From contig DASQDI010000157.1 of assembly GCA_035634255.1 (NCBI GenBank), positions 133,554 through 197,553 on the forward strand: a stretch of 64,000 nt of DNA, read 5' to 3'. The stretch comes from DATLMR01 sp035634255 (GTDB lineage: Bacteria; Acidobacteriota; Blastocatellia; UBA7656). The notes under the pieces are model-generated. The model was given only the letters and a program-made list of their open reading frames with translations. It had not been told where the DNA came from and made no database searches. Shown here in pieces: positions 51,204-60,856 of the stretch. The position numbers were made by a program, and so were the translations under genes. Within the stretch, counting starts at the first letter, position 1; every line of letters starts with the position of its first letter.

Positions 51204-51236
51204 ATTAAGACGAGGCAGGAGGGTCAGGAGAAGGCC

Positions 51237-51626
51237 ATGAAGAAAGACGCGCACATGCATCTGAGCCGCAGGGAGCGGCAGATAATGAACGTGGTCTACA
51301 GGAACGGGCAGGCGACGGCGAGCGAGGTGATGGAGAACCTGCCCGACCCGCCCAGTTATTCCGCCGTGCGGACGATGCTGAGGCTGCTGGAAGAGAAAGG
51401 CTATCTGAAGCACGAGCAGGATGGGCCGCGCTACGTGTACATCCCGACCATGTCGCGCGAGAAGGCGCGGCAGTCGGCCCTGAAGCAGTTGATGCAGACG
51501 TTCTTTGACGACTCCGCCGAGCAGGCCGTCGCGGCGCTCCTCGACATCTCCAAGTCGAAGTTATCGAACGCGGAGCTTGATAAGCTGTCCGCGCTGATCG
51601 AGCAGGCAAGGAAGGAAGGGAGATGA
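51237..51626 (+). CDS. BlaI/MecI/CopY-family repressor
   Basis: 129 aa winged helix: LSRREQRI-like start (MHLSRRERQIMNVVYRNGQA), TASEVMENLPDPPSYSAVRTML recognition helix, LEEKGYLKHEQDGPRYVYIP wing and a helical dimerisation/cleavage tail with QTFFDDSAEQAVAALLD. The BlaR1-type peptidase gene follows with overlapping stop/start, the classical sensor-peptidase/repressor pair. The operator is immediately upstream. Confidence 0.93.
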   Translation: MKKDAHMHLSRRERQIMNVVYRNGQATASEVMENLPDPPSYSAVRTMLRLLEEKGYLKHEQDGPRYVYIPTMSREKARQSALKQLMQTFFDDSAEQAVAALLDISKSKLSNAELDKLSALIEQARKEGR

Positions 51627-53746
51627 TCATGGCTCACTTACTCGATCCCGCCTTTTTGGATCCGCAGTCCGCTCCGCTTATCAGGCTCCTCGTGGACGTG
51701 TCGATCAAGGGCACGCTCGTCCTTCTGGTCGCGGGCGGGCTGACCTTCGCGTGCCGCAGGGCCTCGGCCGCGGCCCGGCACCTCGTGTGGAGCCTCGCTC
51801 TGACCAGTATACTGGTCATGCCGGCCCTCTCCATCCTCCTGCCCGCGTGGAAGGTGGCGGCCCTGGGCGAGGTAATGCCGCAGGTGATGCCGCGGGCGGC
51901 GCAATCAGAGAGCCTCTCGTCTACCCCCGCTCCAATCGCCCGGCCGGAGCGGTTATCCGAGCTCACTCTGACGACTCAGACTCACCCCGCGCCGCCGGGG
52001 GACACGCCCGCCCTGCCGGGCTTTGAACCGGCGGCAAGCTCGGGACCCGAGGGCGCGGGAGCGGCGTTGAACCGGGCCGAGCCCGCGAGCTTTCGCTTCC
52101 CCGGGTGGCTCATGCTGGTCTGGGTTCTGGGGGCCTGTCTGATCTTCACGCGGCTGGTCATCGGGACCGCGAGCGTGCGCCGGATCGCGCGCTCGGCCGA
52201 GCGAGTGACCGACCCTTCGCGGTTATCCATGGCCCGGAGCATCTCCCGGCGGCTCGGGCTGTCCCGCGAAGTCGACCTGCTCGTCAGCGAGCGCATCAGC
52301 ATGCCTCTGACCTTCGGCGCGTTCCGCTCCGTCGTGCTGCTCCCGGCCGAAGCGATGCTGTGGGACGACGAGCGGTTGCAGATAGTGTTGCTTCATGAAC
52401 TGGCGCACGTTAAGCGAAAAGATTGCCTGACGCAGTTGACGGCTCACCTCTCCTGCGCGCTGCACTGGTTCAACCCTCTGATCTGGATAGCACTCAGAGA
52501 GCTTCGCATCGAGCGCGAGCGCGCCTGCGACGATTACGTCCTCCACACGGGGACGAAGGCGTCGGATTACGCGAGCCACCTGCTGGACATCGCTCGCTCG
52601 CTCGGCGTGGCCGAGTGCTCTTCTTTCGCTACCGTTGCCATTGCTCGTCGCTCGCAACTGGAAGGCCGGTTACTCGCCATTCTCGACCCGAGCCTGAGCA
52701 GAAAGGGATTAAAACGCATGTCGAAATATCTCATCGCGCTCGCCCTGATTTCGATGATATTGCCTCTGGCCGCGATTCAGCCGAAAGCTGAGGCGCGGGA
52801 ATCAATCGGACGGGAGCAGCCCGTCCCGGCCGTTGAGCCGAACGCGGTCGCGCCCTACGATTCTTCCGTGACCCCCGGATTCGCGCCCGCCTCTGCCTTC
52901 GCGTCGAGGGCACCGCAAGGGAGCCAGACGGCTGAGCGGCAGCCGGAGACGCCCCCCGAACCGCCGCCGCCTTCAATCGAGATGGGGCCGGAACCTGACC
53001 CCGCGCAAGCGGACGGGCAATCCGCAAGCCGAGCGGAGCGGAGAGACCTCTCGGGAGTCGCGGACGCTTTGGCCGAGGCGTTGAAGGATGACGACGCGGA
53101 GATCCGCATGAACGCGCTCAGAGCCCTGGCCGCGATGAGGGACCCGCGCGCGATAGACGCTTTGGTCCAGGCCACGAAGGGCCCCAATCCCGACATGCGC
53201 GAGAGCGCGCTTCAGGGCCTTGCTCTTATGAATGACCCGCGCGCCATCGAGCCGATGATCGAGGCGTTGAAGGACGAGAGCCCGCAGGTTCGGGAGAGAG
53301 CCGCGTGGGGCCTCGGCTTGCAACACGACGCGCGGGTAGTCGATCCGCTCATCAACGCGCTCGGAGACGAGAACGGGCAGGTGAGAGAGAAGGCCGCATG
53401 GTCGCTCGGACTTAAGCATGACAGGCGCGCGGTTGACCCTCTGATTGCGGCACTGAGGGATGAGAAGGCCGAAGTGAGGGAGAAAGCCGCATGGGCGCTC
53501 GGGCTCATAGGCGACGAGCGGGCGGAGGCCGCTTTGAACGCCGCGACGACGGACCCCAATCCGCAGGTGCGTGAGAGGGCGGAGTGGTCTCTACGCTTAA
53601 TGTCGTTAAAGCGCGGCTCCGCACAGCCGCCATCCGCGTGGGACGGCGGCCGGGGCGCGGGGGTGAGCCCCAACGTTGATGCGCAGTCAAGAGCCGCCAA
53701 CAGATTGAAGCTCAAGTTGAATACCGCAATAAAGATCAGGGATTGA
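51623..53746 (+). CDS. M56 (BlaR1-like) membrane metallopeptidase with C-terminal HEAT repeats
   Basis: 707 aa; the ATG overlaps the repressor stop. Helices at about 14-70 and 155-180, zinc motif HELAHVKRKD (about 258-267) with Glu in the downstream ERACDDYVLHTG, then a helix (YLIALALISMILPLAAIQP, about 370-390). In BlaR1 the last helix leads to a penicillin-binding sensor; here the outer domain is a Pro-rich linker and six HEAT-like repeats (about 475-680: DPRAIDALVQATKGPNPDMR, VREKAAWSLGLKHDRRAVDP). The ligand is therefore likely a protein or cell-wall component, not a beta-lactam. It should cleave the repressor when triggered. Confidence 0.9.
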   Translation: MIMAHLLDPAFLDPQSAPLIRLLVDVSIKGTLVLLVAGGLTFACRRASAAARHLVWSLALTSILVMPALSILLPAWKVAALGEVMPQVMPRAAQSESLSSTPAPIARPERLSELTLTTQTHPAPPGDTPALPGFEPAASSGPEGAGAALNRAEPASFRFPGWLMLVWVLGACLIFTRLVIGTASVRRIARSAERVTDPSRLSMARSISRRLGLSREVDLLVSERISMPLTFGAFRSVVLLPAEAMLWDDERLQIVLLHELAHVKRKDCLTQLTAHLSCALHWFNPLIWIALRELRIERERACDDYVLHTGTKASDYASHLLDIARSLGVAECSSFATVAIARRSQLEGRLLAILDPSLSRKGLKRMSKYLIALALISMILPLAAIQPKAEARESIGREQPVPAVEPNAVAPYDSSVTPGFAPASAFASRAPQGSQTAERQPETPPEPPPPSIEMGPEPDPAQADGQSASRAERRDLSGVADALAEALKDDDAEIRMNALRALAAMRDPRAIDALVQATKGPNPDMRESALQGLALMNDPRAIEPMIEALKDESPQVRERAAWGLGLQHDARVVDPLINALGDENGQVREKAAWSLGLKHDRRAVDPLIAALRDEKAEVREKAAWALGLIGDERAEAALNAATTDPNPQVRERAEWSLRLMSLKRGSAQPPSAWDGGRGAGVSPNVDAQSRAANRLKLKLNTAIKIRD

Positions 53747-53778
53747 TAGTTTTCTTCACGATATAGGAGGTTCGAATC

Positions 53779-54912
53779 ATGAGCAGACTCGCAATGTTGA
53801 TAATCGCTCCGGCATTCTGTTACCTGCTGATCGCTTTGCCGGTCGAGCATTCGACGGTGGCAAAAGCAGGCCAAGCTTCCGGGCAGGACCCCCGGACCGT
53901 ACAGATCAATGTTCAGGAAAAGATCAACGCCTTAAGCTCGCCCGACACGCACGCGCGCGCGTCCGCCGCGTGCTACATCGCGGAAAGCGGGGCGAAGCCG
54001 GAAGCAGCCATACCTCACTTGATACGCATGCTGGGAGACGACACGCCTCTCGATTCCGTCGAATGCGGAGAGAATCGCTCGTGGCGCGGCAAGTTCGGCA
54101 AAGGGTCCGCCACTTCGCCCGGCGAGGAGGCGGCCAAGGCGTTAATGTCGATAGGCAAGCCGGCCGTCGAGCCGTTGATCGGGGTCGTTAAATCCTCAGA
54201 CTGGCGCGTGCGAAAGAACGCGACGTGGGCGCTCGGCCCGATTGACGACGAGAGGACCGTTGATCCGGTCATCGCGAGCCTGGGCGATGGCGACTGGCGC
54301 GTGCGCGAAGTGGCGGCGTGGGGGCTGGGGCTCAAGAAAGACCCCCGCGTGGTCGACCCGCTCATTAACGCGCTCAGGGAGTCGAACGGGCAGGTGAGAG
54401 AGAAGGCCGCGTGGGCGCTCGGGCTTCAGGGGAATCGCAATTCCGTCGAGCCCTTGAATGCGGCCCTGTCGGACAGCGAGCCGCAGGTGCGCGAAAGGGC
54501 GGCGTGGGCGCTCGGCCTGAAGGGCGACGCGAGGTCGGTAGGCCCTCTGGTCGGGGCTTTGAAAGATTCGGAGTCGCAGGTGCGCGAGCAGGCGGCATGG
54601 GCTTTGGGGCTGAAGGGTAACCGCAACTCGGTCGAGCCTCTTGTCGAATCGCTCAGGGATCAGAACCCGCAGGTGCGGGAGAAAGCGGCGTGGGCTCTGG
54701 GGCTGAGGGGCGACGGCCGCGCGCTGGACGCCTTGAAAGATGCGATGAAAGACGAGAACCTCGAAGTCCGCCGCAAAGCTTCCTGGGCGCTCGGCCTGCT
54801 GATGCACAGGGGCGGGGGGCCGGATGGCGACGAGGGCCTAGGTACCGACGACGAGTCGGGCGGTCAGAATGGCCCGGCCCAGAAGAGGAGACGCAGGTCC
54901 TCTTCGAACTAG
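53779..54912 (+). CDS. Secreted HEAT-repeat protein
   Basis: 377 aa, AGGAGG 12 nt before the ATG. Signal peptide (LAMLIIAPAFCYLLIALPVE). A first divergent HEAT pair, then seven or more 31-residue repeats with the consensus QVREKAAWALGLKGD-x(4)-VEPLI (about 135-345) and a basic tail (AQKRRRRSSSN). Repeat DNA is very similar to that in the upstream M56 gene (GGGCAGGTGAGAGAGAAGGC occurs in both), suggesting duplication or gene conversion. Third gene of the operon; it may bind or modulate the M56 sensor. Confidence 0.87.
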   Translation: MSRLAMLIIAPAFCYLLIALPVEHSTVAKAGQASGQDPRTVQINVQEKINALSSPDTHARASAACYIAESGAKPEAAIPHLIRMLGDDTPLDSVECGENRSWRGKFGKGSATSPGEEAAKALMSIGKPAVEPLIGVVKSSDWRVRKNATWALGPIDDERTVDPVIASLGDGDWRVREVAAWGLGLKKDPRVVDPLINALRESNGQVREKAAWALGLQGNRNSVEPLNAALSDSEPQVRERAAWALGLKGDARSVGPLVGALKDSESQVREQAAWALGLKGNRNSVEPLVESLRDQNPQVREKAAWALGLRGDGRALDALKDAMKDENLEVRRKASWALGLLMHRGGGPDGDEGLGTDDESGGQNGPAQKRRRRSSSN

Positions 54913-54932
54913 GCCCGTCCAACACCACGCAC

Positions 54933-54990
54933 CGGCGGGGCCGCGAAGCGAAACTCGCATGGCCTCAACACGCCGCCCGCGGCCCCGCCG
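54933..54990 (+). terminator. Hairpin terminator of the BlaI/M56/HEAT operon
   Basis: Perfect 13-bp arms CGGCGGGGCCGCG (54933-54945) and CGCGGCCCCGCCG (54978-54990), 32-nt loop, 20 nt after the HEAT gene stop. No U-tract. Confidence 0.5.
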
Positions 54991-55091
54991 AATGAGCCTG
55001 TCAGGTTGCGCCCTCGCCTCTAAAGCCCCTTACACTTCCTAAAAGTCTCAAACCGTCAGAGGGCGATCCAGTTTCTCATAACCCCTCCAGC

Positions 55092-55412
55092 GTTAGGCGC
55101 GGCCCGGTCAACCGGACGTTATATGTGCCAGGCGACAACAACTCAAGAGGCCGGGCTAATAGGTAGAGGTGATAAAGACCAGTCAGCCTACGCGGTGAGT
55201 TTGCAGAAAACTTTCTTCACGCATAACCGAGAAGATTTCGAAAGGCTAGCCGGGGAATACTTCGCGGCCAGCAGGGAATATTACGGGATCATCATAGGCG
55301 TACGGCGAAGCCCTTATGAGACTGTGCGGCGACTGCCGGTGATTCAGAACAATGTGTCAGCGGATGAGATGAGGAATGAGTTGCGTTACATCTGATGCGA
55401 CGCGCGTCCAAC
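55092..55412. other. Cassette-like interval with attC-type boxes
   Basis: GTTAGGC (55092-55098, a GTTRRRY box) lies before and GTCCAAC (55406-55412, an RYYYAAC box) after the truncated PIN gene, in the order expected for an integrated gene cassette. The palindromic middle parts are not clear, so this would be a decayed cassette. Confidence 0.35.
55123..55395 (+). pseudogene. Truncated DUF5615 PIN-like protein
   Basis: 90 codons. The part AYAVSLQKTFFTHNREDFERL, then IIIGVRRSPYETVRRL and SADEMRNELRYI, matches the C-terminal two thirds of DUF5615 PIN-like toxins. The expected N-terminal strand with the first catalytic Asp (LLDEH-type) is missing, and the codons before the ATG do not encode it in any frame I could see. 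Probably an inactive remnant of a toxin gene. It sits between attC-like boxes. Confidence 0.65.
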
Positions 55413-55570
55413 AACGGCATTCAACGGAGCATGTGCAGGGAGTTTGATCTATCTATCCGACGCCTCGGCCCGCGCCCGCACATTGTTTGCGTATCTCTCC
55501 GGAGTTGATGTCTAATAACAGGCGTCTGAGACGGCTCGCAATCAGCATTCGATTTCAAGGAGATTACTTT

Positions 55571-56113
<543 letters not shown>

Positions 56114-56127
56114 AAGCCTCTTGGGAA

Positions 56128-56158
56128 TGCACGGGCCTCGACTGTTCAGGCCCGTGCA
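56128..56158 (+). terminator. Hairpin terminator of the peroxiredoxin gene
   Basis: Perfect 11-bp stem TGCACGGGCCT / AGGCCCGTGCA with a 9-nt loop, 15 nt after the stop codon; no U-run. Confidence 0.6.
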
Positions 56159-56347
56159 CCACCCCTCACTCTCCCGCGGCCATTCGGAGCAGCTTGCAAA
56201 GGCCCCCGCAATTGGTCACACTTCCTTCTCGCGTTCTTTCGACATGGCTGTAAAAAATTGTAAAACCGGAGATTTATCTGGGTTATGCATTGCTTTGAGA
56301 TCGTTACCTGTTTAAATGAGTAGCAGCTAAATTTCAGGAGAAAGATT

Positions 56348-59300
56348 GTGAAGATAAAGCTAGTCTTGTTTTTGGCCATTTCCGCCGTGCTACTGAATTC
56401 CGTAGCTTTCGCCCAAACCCACAGAGGCTCTATCCGCGGGACCGTCAGCGACTCGGCCCTGACGATCCTGCCGGACGTGCCGGTAAGGCTTATTCATGAA
56501 GAGACGAACGAGGTCCGCACGGCGAGGGCCTCCGACAGCGGCGAGTACATAATCTCATTACTGCCCCCCGGCTCTTACCGCCTCGAAGTCGAAACGGCCG
56601 GATTCAAGAAGTACACCCAAAAGCTCACGCTCAGGGTCAATCAGGAGCTTCGCGCGGACGTTCGCCTAGAAGTCGGACAGATCGCGGAAGAGGTCGTGGT
56701 GACGGCGCCCTCCGCGCCGCTCAGGAAAGACTCCATAGCGCTCGGGGCGGTGATCGAGAATCGTCAGGTGACGGGCCTGCCGCTCGACGGCCGCAACTTT
56801 CTGGAGCTGACCCTGCTCGTCCCCGGAGCCGTCCCGGCGGCTCAGGGCTCGGCCGGGTCCGTGCGCGGGGATTTCGCCTTCAACATAAACGGCGCGCGCG
56901 AGGACTCGAACAACTACCTGCTCGACGGGGTCTACAACATAGACCCGAAGCTCAACACGTTCGGGGTCAAGCCTCCCGTCGATGCCGTGCGAGAGTTCGA
57001 AGTGCTCGCGAGTACTTACGACGCCTCTTTCGGGCGCAACGCGGGGGCGCAGGTGAACGTCGTCACCCGGTCCGGCACCAACATGTTTCACGGCACGGTG
57101 TACGAGTTCTTCCGGAACAGCGCGATGGACGCCCGTAACTTTTTCGCGCCCGCGGACCAGGGCGACCCCGCGTACAAGCGGAACCAGTTCGGCTTCTCTC
57201 TCGGGGGCCCGGTCGTCCGGAACCGCACCTTCTTCTTCGCCGATTACGAAGGCACGCGCGTTCGCGAAGGGATAACGAGGATCACGACCGTCCCGACCCT
57301 CCTCGAACGCCAGGGCGATTTTTCGCAGAGCCTCTTCCCGAAGCCGATAAACCCCTTCACGCAGCAGCCGTTCCCCGGCGACAGGATTCCAGACTTCGCC
57401 ATCAACCCAATCGGCCTCGCGATAGCCTCGCTCTACCCGGCCCCGAACCGGAACGACCCCTTCGGCAACTTCGTCTCCTCGCCCGTCCAGAGGGACCGGA
57501 ACGACTCTTTCGACGTGCGGATCGACCACCTGATCTCCCAGGCTTCGACCCTCGCCTTCCGGTACAGCTTCGTCGACCGGGACCTGTTCGAGCCGTTCTC
57601 CGGCCCGACGTTCGCTGCGGTCCCCGGCTTCGGCACGGAGATCCCCCGGCGCGCGCAGAATTTCATGTTCGGGGAGACGCACGTCTTCTCCCCCGCCTTC
57701 GTCAACGAGGCGAGGTTCGCCTTCAACCGCGTCGCGTCGGGCGCGTTCCAGGAGGGCCGGGGCGAGAGCATCAACACGCGCGTCGGGCTGCCCGAATTCT
57801 CCGACAACCCGCGCGACTTCGGCCTGAGCTTCATCACGGTCGGGGGCTTCTCCCCCATCGGGGACGAGATCAACAACCCCCAGCACAGCGTGACCAATAT
57901 ATTTCAGGTGCTCGACAACGCGAGCTACGCGAAGGGCAGGCACCTCGTCAAATTCGGCTTCGATTTCCGGGCCCTGCAACAGAATGCGTTCCGCGACGTT
58001 CAGTCGCGCGGCTTCCTCAATTTCCAGGGGGTCTTCACCGGCAACCCCCTGGCCGACCTTCTCATCGGGTTCCCCACGGTGACGGGCGCGGCGCGGCTGG
58101 ATAATCACCAGCACCTCCGCTCGGAGAGCTACAATTTTTATATCAACGACATCTTCAGGATCACCCCGCGCCTGACCCTGTCGGCCGGGCTCCGCTACGA
58201 GTACAACTCGCCGCCGGTAGACCCCAACGACCGCGCGACGGTCTTCGACCCCCAGACGCGCGGCCTCGTCCGCGTCGGCACGGGCGGGGTGCCGCGCGGC
58301 GCGTTCGAACCCGACAGGAACAACTTCGCCCCGCGCGTGGGCTTCGCCTGGACCGCCACGGAGTCCGGCAACACCGTGCTCAGGGGTGGCTATGGGATCT
58401 ACTACGACCAGTCGGCGCTCGCGCCCGGAGAGGGCCTTTATTTCAGCCCGCCCTTCTTCGATTTCAACCTCTTCGTCTCGCTGCCGACCCAGTTCCTGAC
58501 CCTCAACGACCCGTTCCCGAGCGGCCTGCCGAACCTCTTCCCCGATTCGACGCTCGCCTTTCAGAGGGACCTGCGGACGGCCTACATGCAGCACTGGAAT
58601 TTCAACGTCCAGCAGCAGCTCGGCAAGAGCCGCGTGCTCGAAGTCGGCTACGTCGGGTCGAAGGGCACGAAGCTTTTAGCGGCGAGGGATTTCAACCAGC
58701 CCGCGCCGGCGCCCGTGCAATTCGTGATCCGCCCCATCCCGCAGTTCGACGACATCAACATAATCGAATCGCGCGCCAATTCGAACTACCACAGCCTTCA
58801 GGTGAGGTTCCAGCAGCGGCTCGATTTCGGCCTCTCGTTCTTCTCCTCCTACACGTGGTCGAAGTCGATTGACGACGCCTCGAACTTCTTCACGAGCGCG
58901 GGCGACCCGAACTTCCCGCAGGACAGCAACAACCTGAGGGCCGAGCGCGGGCGCTCGAATTTCGACGTCAGGCACAGGTTCTCGCTCAGCTACTCGTATG
59001 ACATCCCCATCGGGAAGGGCCACTCTTTATTGGGGGATAACGGCTGGGCGTCGAGCCTGCTCGGGGGCTGGCAGACTTATGGGGTGGTAACTTTGCAGAG
59101 CGGGCGGCCCTTCACGGTGGCGCTGCTGCCAGACGTGGACAGGAGCGGCACGGGCAGGTCGAGCCTCGGCTTCGGGGCCAACGACCGGCCCAACGTCGTC
59201 GGCAACCCCGAGCTTTCCGACCCGTCCCCGGACCGCTGGTTCGACACTTCCGCCTTCGCGCTCCAGCCGTTCGGCACGTTCGGCAACGCGGGGAGAAACA

Positions 59301-59521
59301 TCATCGACGGGCCGGACTTCAAAAACGTCAACGTGTCGCTCGTGAAGAACACGAGCCTGACGGAGAGGCTGAACCTGCAACTGAGGGCCGAGGCCTTCAA
59401 TGTCTTCAACAGGCCGAACTTCAACCTGCCGGATAACTTTCTGCTGTCGCCCACCTTCGGGCGAGTGCTGTCGGCGCAGAGCCCCCGGCACATCCAGCTC
59501 GGGGTGAAGCTCCTCTTTTAA
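56348..59521 (+). CDS. Oar-like TonB-dependent receptor with N-terminal carboxypeptidase-regulatory domain
   Basis: 1057 aa from a GTG start with AGGAG 7 nt upstream. Signal peptide (LVLFLAISAVLLNSVAFA). CarboxypepD-reg domain about 25-110 (RGSIRGTVSDSALTILPDVPVRLIHEETNEV, LLPPGSYRLEVETAGFKKY). Plug about 115-225 (AVIENRQVTGLPLDGRNFLEL, INGAREDSNNYLLDGVYN, RNAGAQVNVVTRSGTNMFHG). The rest is a large 22-strand-type barrel ending HIQLGVKLLF with a terminal Phe. This architecture is highly expanded in Acidobacteriota, where it is thought to import plant or soil glycans and peptides. A strong hairpin follows the gene. Confidence 0.95.
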   Translation: MKIKLVLFLAISAVLLNSVAFAQTHRGSIRGTVSDSALTILPDVPVRLIHEETNEVRTARASDSGEYIISLLPPGSYRLEVETAGFKKYTQKLTLRVNQELRADVRLEVGQIAEEVVVTAPSAPLRKDSIALGAVIENRQVTGLPLDGRNFLELTLLVPGAVPAAQGSAGSVRGDFAFNINGAREDSNNYLLDGVYNIDPKLNTFGVKPPVDAVREFEVLASTYDASFGRNAGAQVNVVTRSGTNMFHGTVYEFFRNSAMDARNFFAPADQGDPAYKRNQFGFSLGGPVVRNRTFFFADYEGTRVREGITRITTVPTLLERQGDFSQSLFPKPINPFTQQPFPGDRIPDFAINPIGLAIASLYPAPNRNDPFGNFVSSPVQRDRNDSFDVRIDHLISQASTLAFRYSFVDRDLFEPFSGPTFAAVPGFGTEIPRRAQNFMFGETHVFSPAFVNEARFAFNRVASGAFQEGRGESINTRVGLPEFSDNPRDFGLSFITVGGFSPIGDEINNPQHSVTNIFQVLDNASYAKGRHLVKFGFDFRALQQNAFRDVQSRGFLNFQGVFTGNPLADLLIGFPTVTGAARLDNHQHLRSESYNFYINDIFRITPRLTLSAGLRYEYNSPPVDPNDRATVFDPQTRGLVRVGTGGVPRGAFEPDRNNFAPRVGFAWTATESGNTVLRGGYGIYYDQSALAPGEGLYFSPPFFDFNLFVSLPTQFLTLNDPFPSGLPNLFPDSTLAFQRDLRTAYMQHWNFNVQQQLGKSRVLEVGYVGSKGTKLLAARDFNQPAPAPVQFVIRPIPQFDDINIIESRANSNYHSLQVRFQQRLDFGLSFFSSYTWSKSIDDASNFFTSAGDPNFPQDSNNLRAERGRSNFDVRHRFSLSYSYDIPIGKGHSLLGDNGWASSLLGGWQTYGVVTLQSGRPFTVALLPDVDRSGTGRSSLGFGANDRPNVVGNPELSDPSPDRWFDTSAFALQPFGTFGNAGRNIIDGPDFKNVNVSLVKNTSLTERLNLQLRAEAFNVFNRPNFNLPDNFLLSPTFGRVLSAQSPRHIQLGVKLLF

Positions 59522-59530
59522 ACGCTAATG

Positions 59531-59572
59531 AAGACGGATCGGGGGAGGTTACAACCTCCCCCGATCCGTCTT
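59531..59572 (+). terminator. 20-bp perfect hairpin after the Oar-like receptor
   Basis: Arms 59531-59550 (AAGACGGATCGGGGGAGGTT) and 59553-59572 are exactly complementary with only two bases between them. It lies 9 nt after the stop codon. No U-tract, but the stability suggests a terminator or 3' mRNA protection. Confidence 0.7.
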
Positions 59573-59676
59573 ACGGAAACTCGCGAACCTCTTCCGGGCC
59601 GGACCCGCTTTCAAACCGCTATCCCTGCCACTCTCCCCTGCCACCTCCTTGCCCGATATATTTGCCATTCTGAGTA

Positions 59677-59704
59677 TTGAGCGACGTGAGTATGGAGGTA
59701 TAAT
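59677..59704 (+). promoter_or_regulatory. Sigma-70 promoter of the membrane protein at 59741
   Basis: TTGAGC (59677-59682), 16-nt spacer, TATAAT (59699-59704), with transcription expected near 59711 and GGAGGG upstream of the ATG. Confidence 0.7.
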
Positions 59705-59740
59705 TACAAACCAAACATACCCGTTACGGAGGGCAGTCAC

Positions 59741-60577
59741 ATGGCTTCGGACGAAAGCAAAAAAGACAACAGGCGAAGGATAATTAAGCTGTGGATTATC
59801 GGCTTAGGCATATGCGTGCTCTTTTTCTTTTACCAGTTGTTATCGATGCCGGACGATCCTTCGTTCGAGGGGAGGTTCGATTTAAGGATAGGGAACCTCT
59901 GGATGCTGGCGTTACAGCAAAGCTTCGGGGTCTTTTTTCTGATCCTGTTTTTTCTCCTCGTCGCGACGGTCGCAGGGGTAGACCGGTTAATCAAGTTGGG
60001 GAAGTCCTTCTTCCCCTTCGGGCAGGAGCTAAACCTCCAGCCGTTCGACGGGCGGATTTCGAGCCGGGACGGAGGGGAAATTCTCGATCAGGACATAGGG
60101 ATCAAACTATTCCTGGATTATCACGAGAGCATCAAGCGCGCATATTCGTACACGATTCAGCAATATAGCTGGAGCTTCATAATCAGCCTCGTATTCGCGG
60201 CACTGGGTATGGCCGTCATCTTTTACGCGGTCTTGTTCAGGGCCAATGCAAATCCCAACTGGCCTTCCGTGGTTGTCAGCGCCATCATCCAGTCGGTCCC
60301 CGCCCTCTTTTTCTACCTGAGTGACAGAACGAGAAGCAGGATGACCCAGGCCATGAAGGAGCTGCGAGAGGATCACAAAAAGGCCAGGGCGTACGAGCTA
60401 CTTAATTCGATCAAGGATGACCACGAACGAGAAGATTTAATTATACAGATCGTGCGGCACAGCTTGCTCGACCAGGAGCAAGGTTCATCTCCGAGGCAGA
60501 AACCGCGAACGAAGCTGCGCGCCGGGCAGGAAGGCGAAGAGCGGCAGCTCAGCATCGCCAACGTGCCCAAGCAGTGA
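59741..60577 (+). CDS. Membrane protein resembling the TRADD-N-associated two-helix domain family
   Basis: 278 aa. N-terminal helix (LWIIGLGICVLFFFYQLL), a second helix (FGVFFLILFFLLVATVAGV), a soluble segment, then a helix hairpin with flanking regions YHESIKRAYSYTIQQYSWSF, IISLVFAALGMAVIFYAVLF, VVVSAIIQSVPALFFYL and RMTQAMKELREDHKKARAYE. The order Tyr-rich amphipathic helix, two membrane helices, long charged helix recalls the cyanobacterial TRADD-N-associated TM domain found in conflict systems. That link is from memory of the family shape and is uncertain. Own promoter and no operon partner. Confidence 0.65.
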   Translation: MASDESKKDNRRRIIKLWIIGLGICVLFFFYQLLSMPDDPSFEGRFDLRIGNLWMLALQQSFGVFFLILFFLLVATVAGVDRLIKLGKSFFPFGQELNLQPFDGRISSRDGGEILDQDIGIKLFLDYHESIKRAYSYTIQQYSWSFIISLVFAALGMAVIFYAVLFRANANPNWPSVVVSAIIQSVPALFFYLSDRTRSRMTQAMKELREDHKKARAYELLNSIKDDHEREDLIIQIVRHSLLDQEQGSSPRQKPRTKLRAGQEGEERQLSIANVPKQ

Positions 60578-60856
60578 GCAGGCCCTTTACATATCTAACA
60601 CGCCCCTGCTCCGCCCATATTAGCAATAAGTTGTCAGGAGATTCCTGAAGACCCTCCGCATAATCCAGGTTGTGGAGGCGTAACCTCAAAAGGGGCTGCG
60701 ATACTCTGGTGCTACACGACAGCCCCGGCGCGCAAAGCCATTCAATACGCTTCCGCCGTTCCGTCTATCGTTCCAGGCCACCGGATAAAGAGATACGCGA
60801 CTCCGAGATTACCGGAAGAGACAGGGTTTTGAGCCATAGCCTGAGAGTTAACGGGC
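60578..60856. other. Intergenic region, nothing recognised
   Basis: Between the membrane protein and the convergent small secreted protein. A short overlapping frame on the plus strand (from 60670) has Arg/Ser-rich non-gene composition and was not accepted. No tRNA or clear terminator. Confidence 0.5.

Noticed and set aside
53090..54800. Tandem DNA repeats considered as a CRISPR or minisatellite
   Set aside because: The roughly 93-base periodicity is the codon repeat of HEAT units in two genes, with diverged copies and no spacers.
56666..58594. 642-codon minus-strand frame opposite the Oar-like receptor
   Set aside because: High-GC antisense shadow; the plus-strand receptor is unambiguous.
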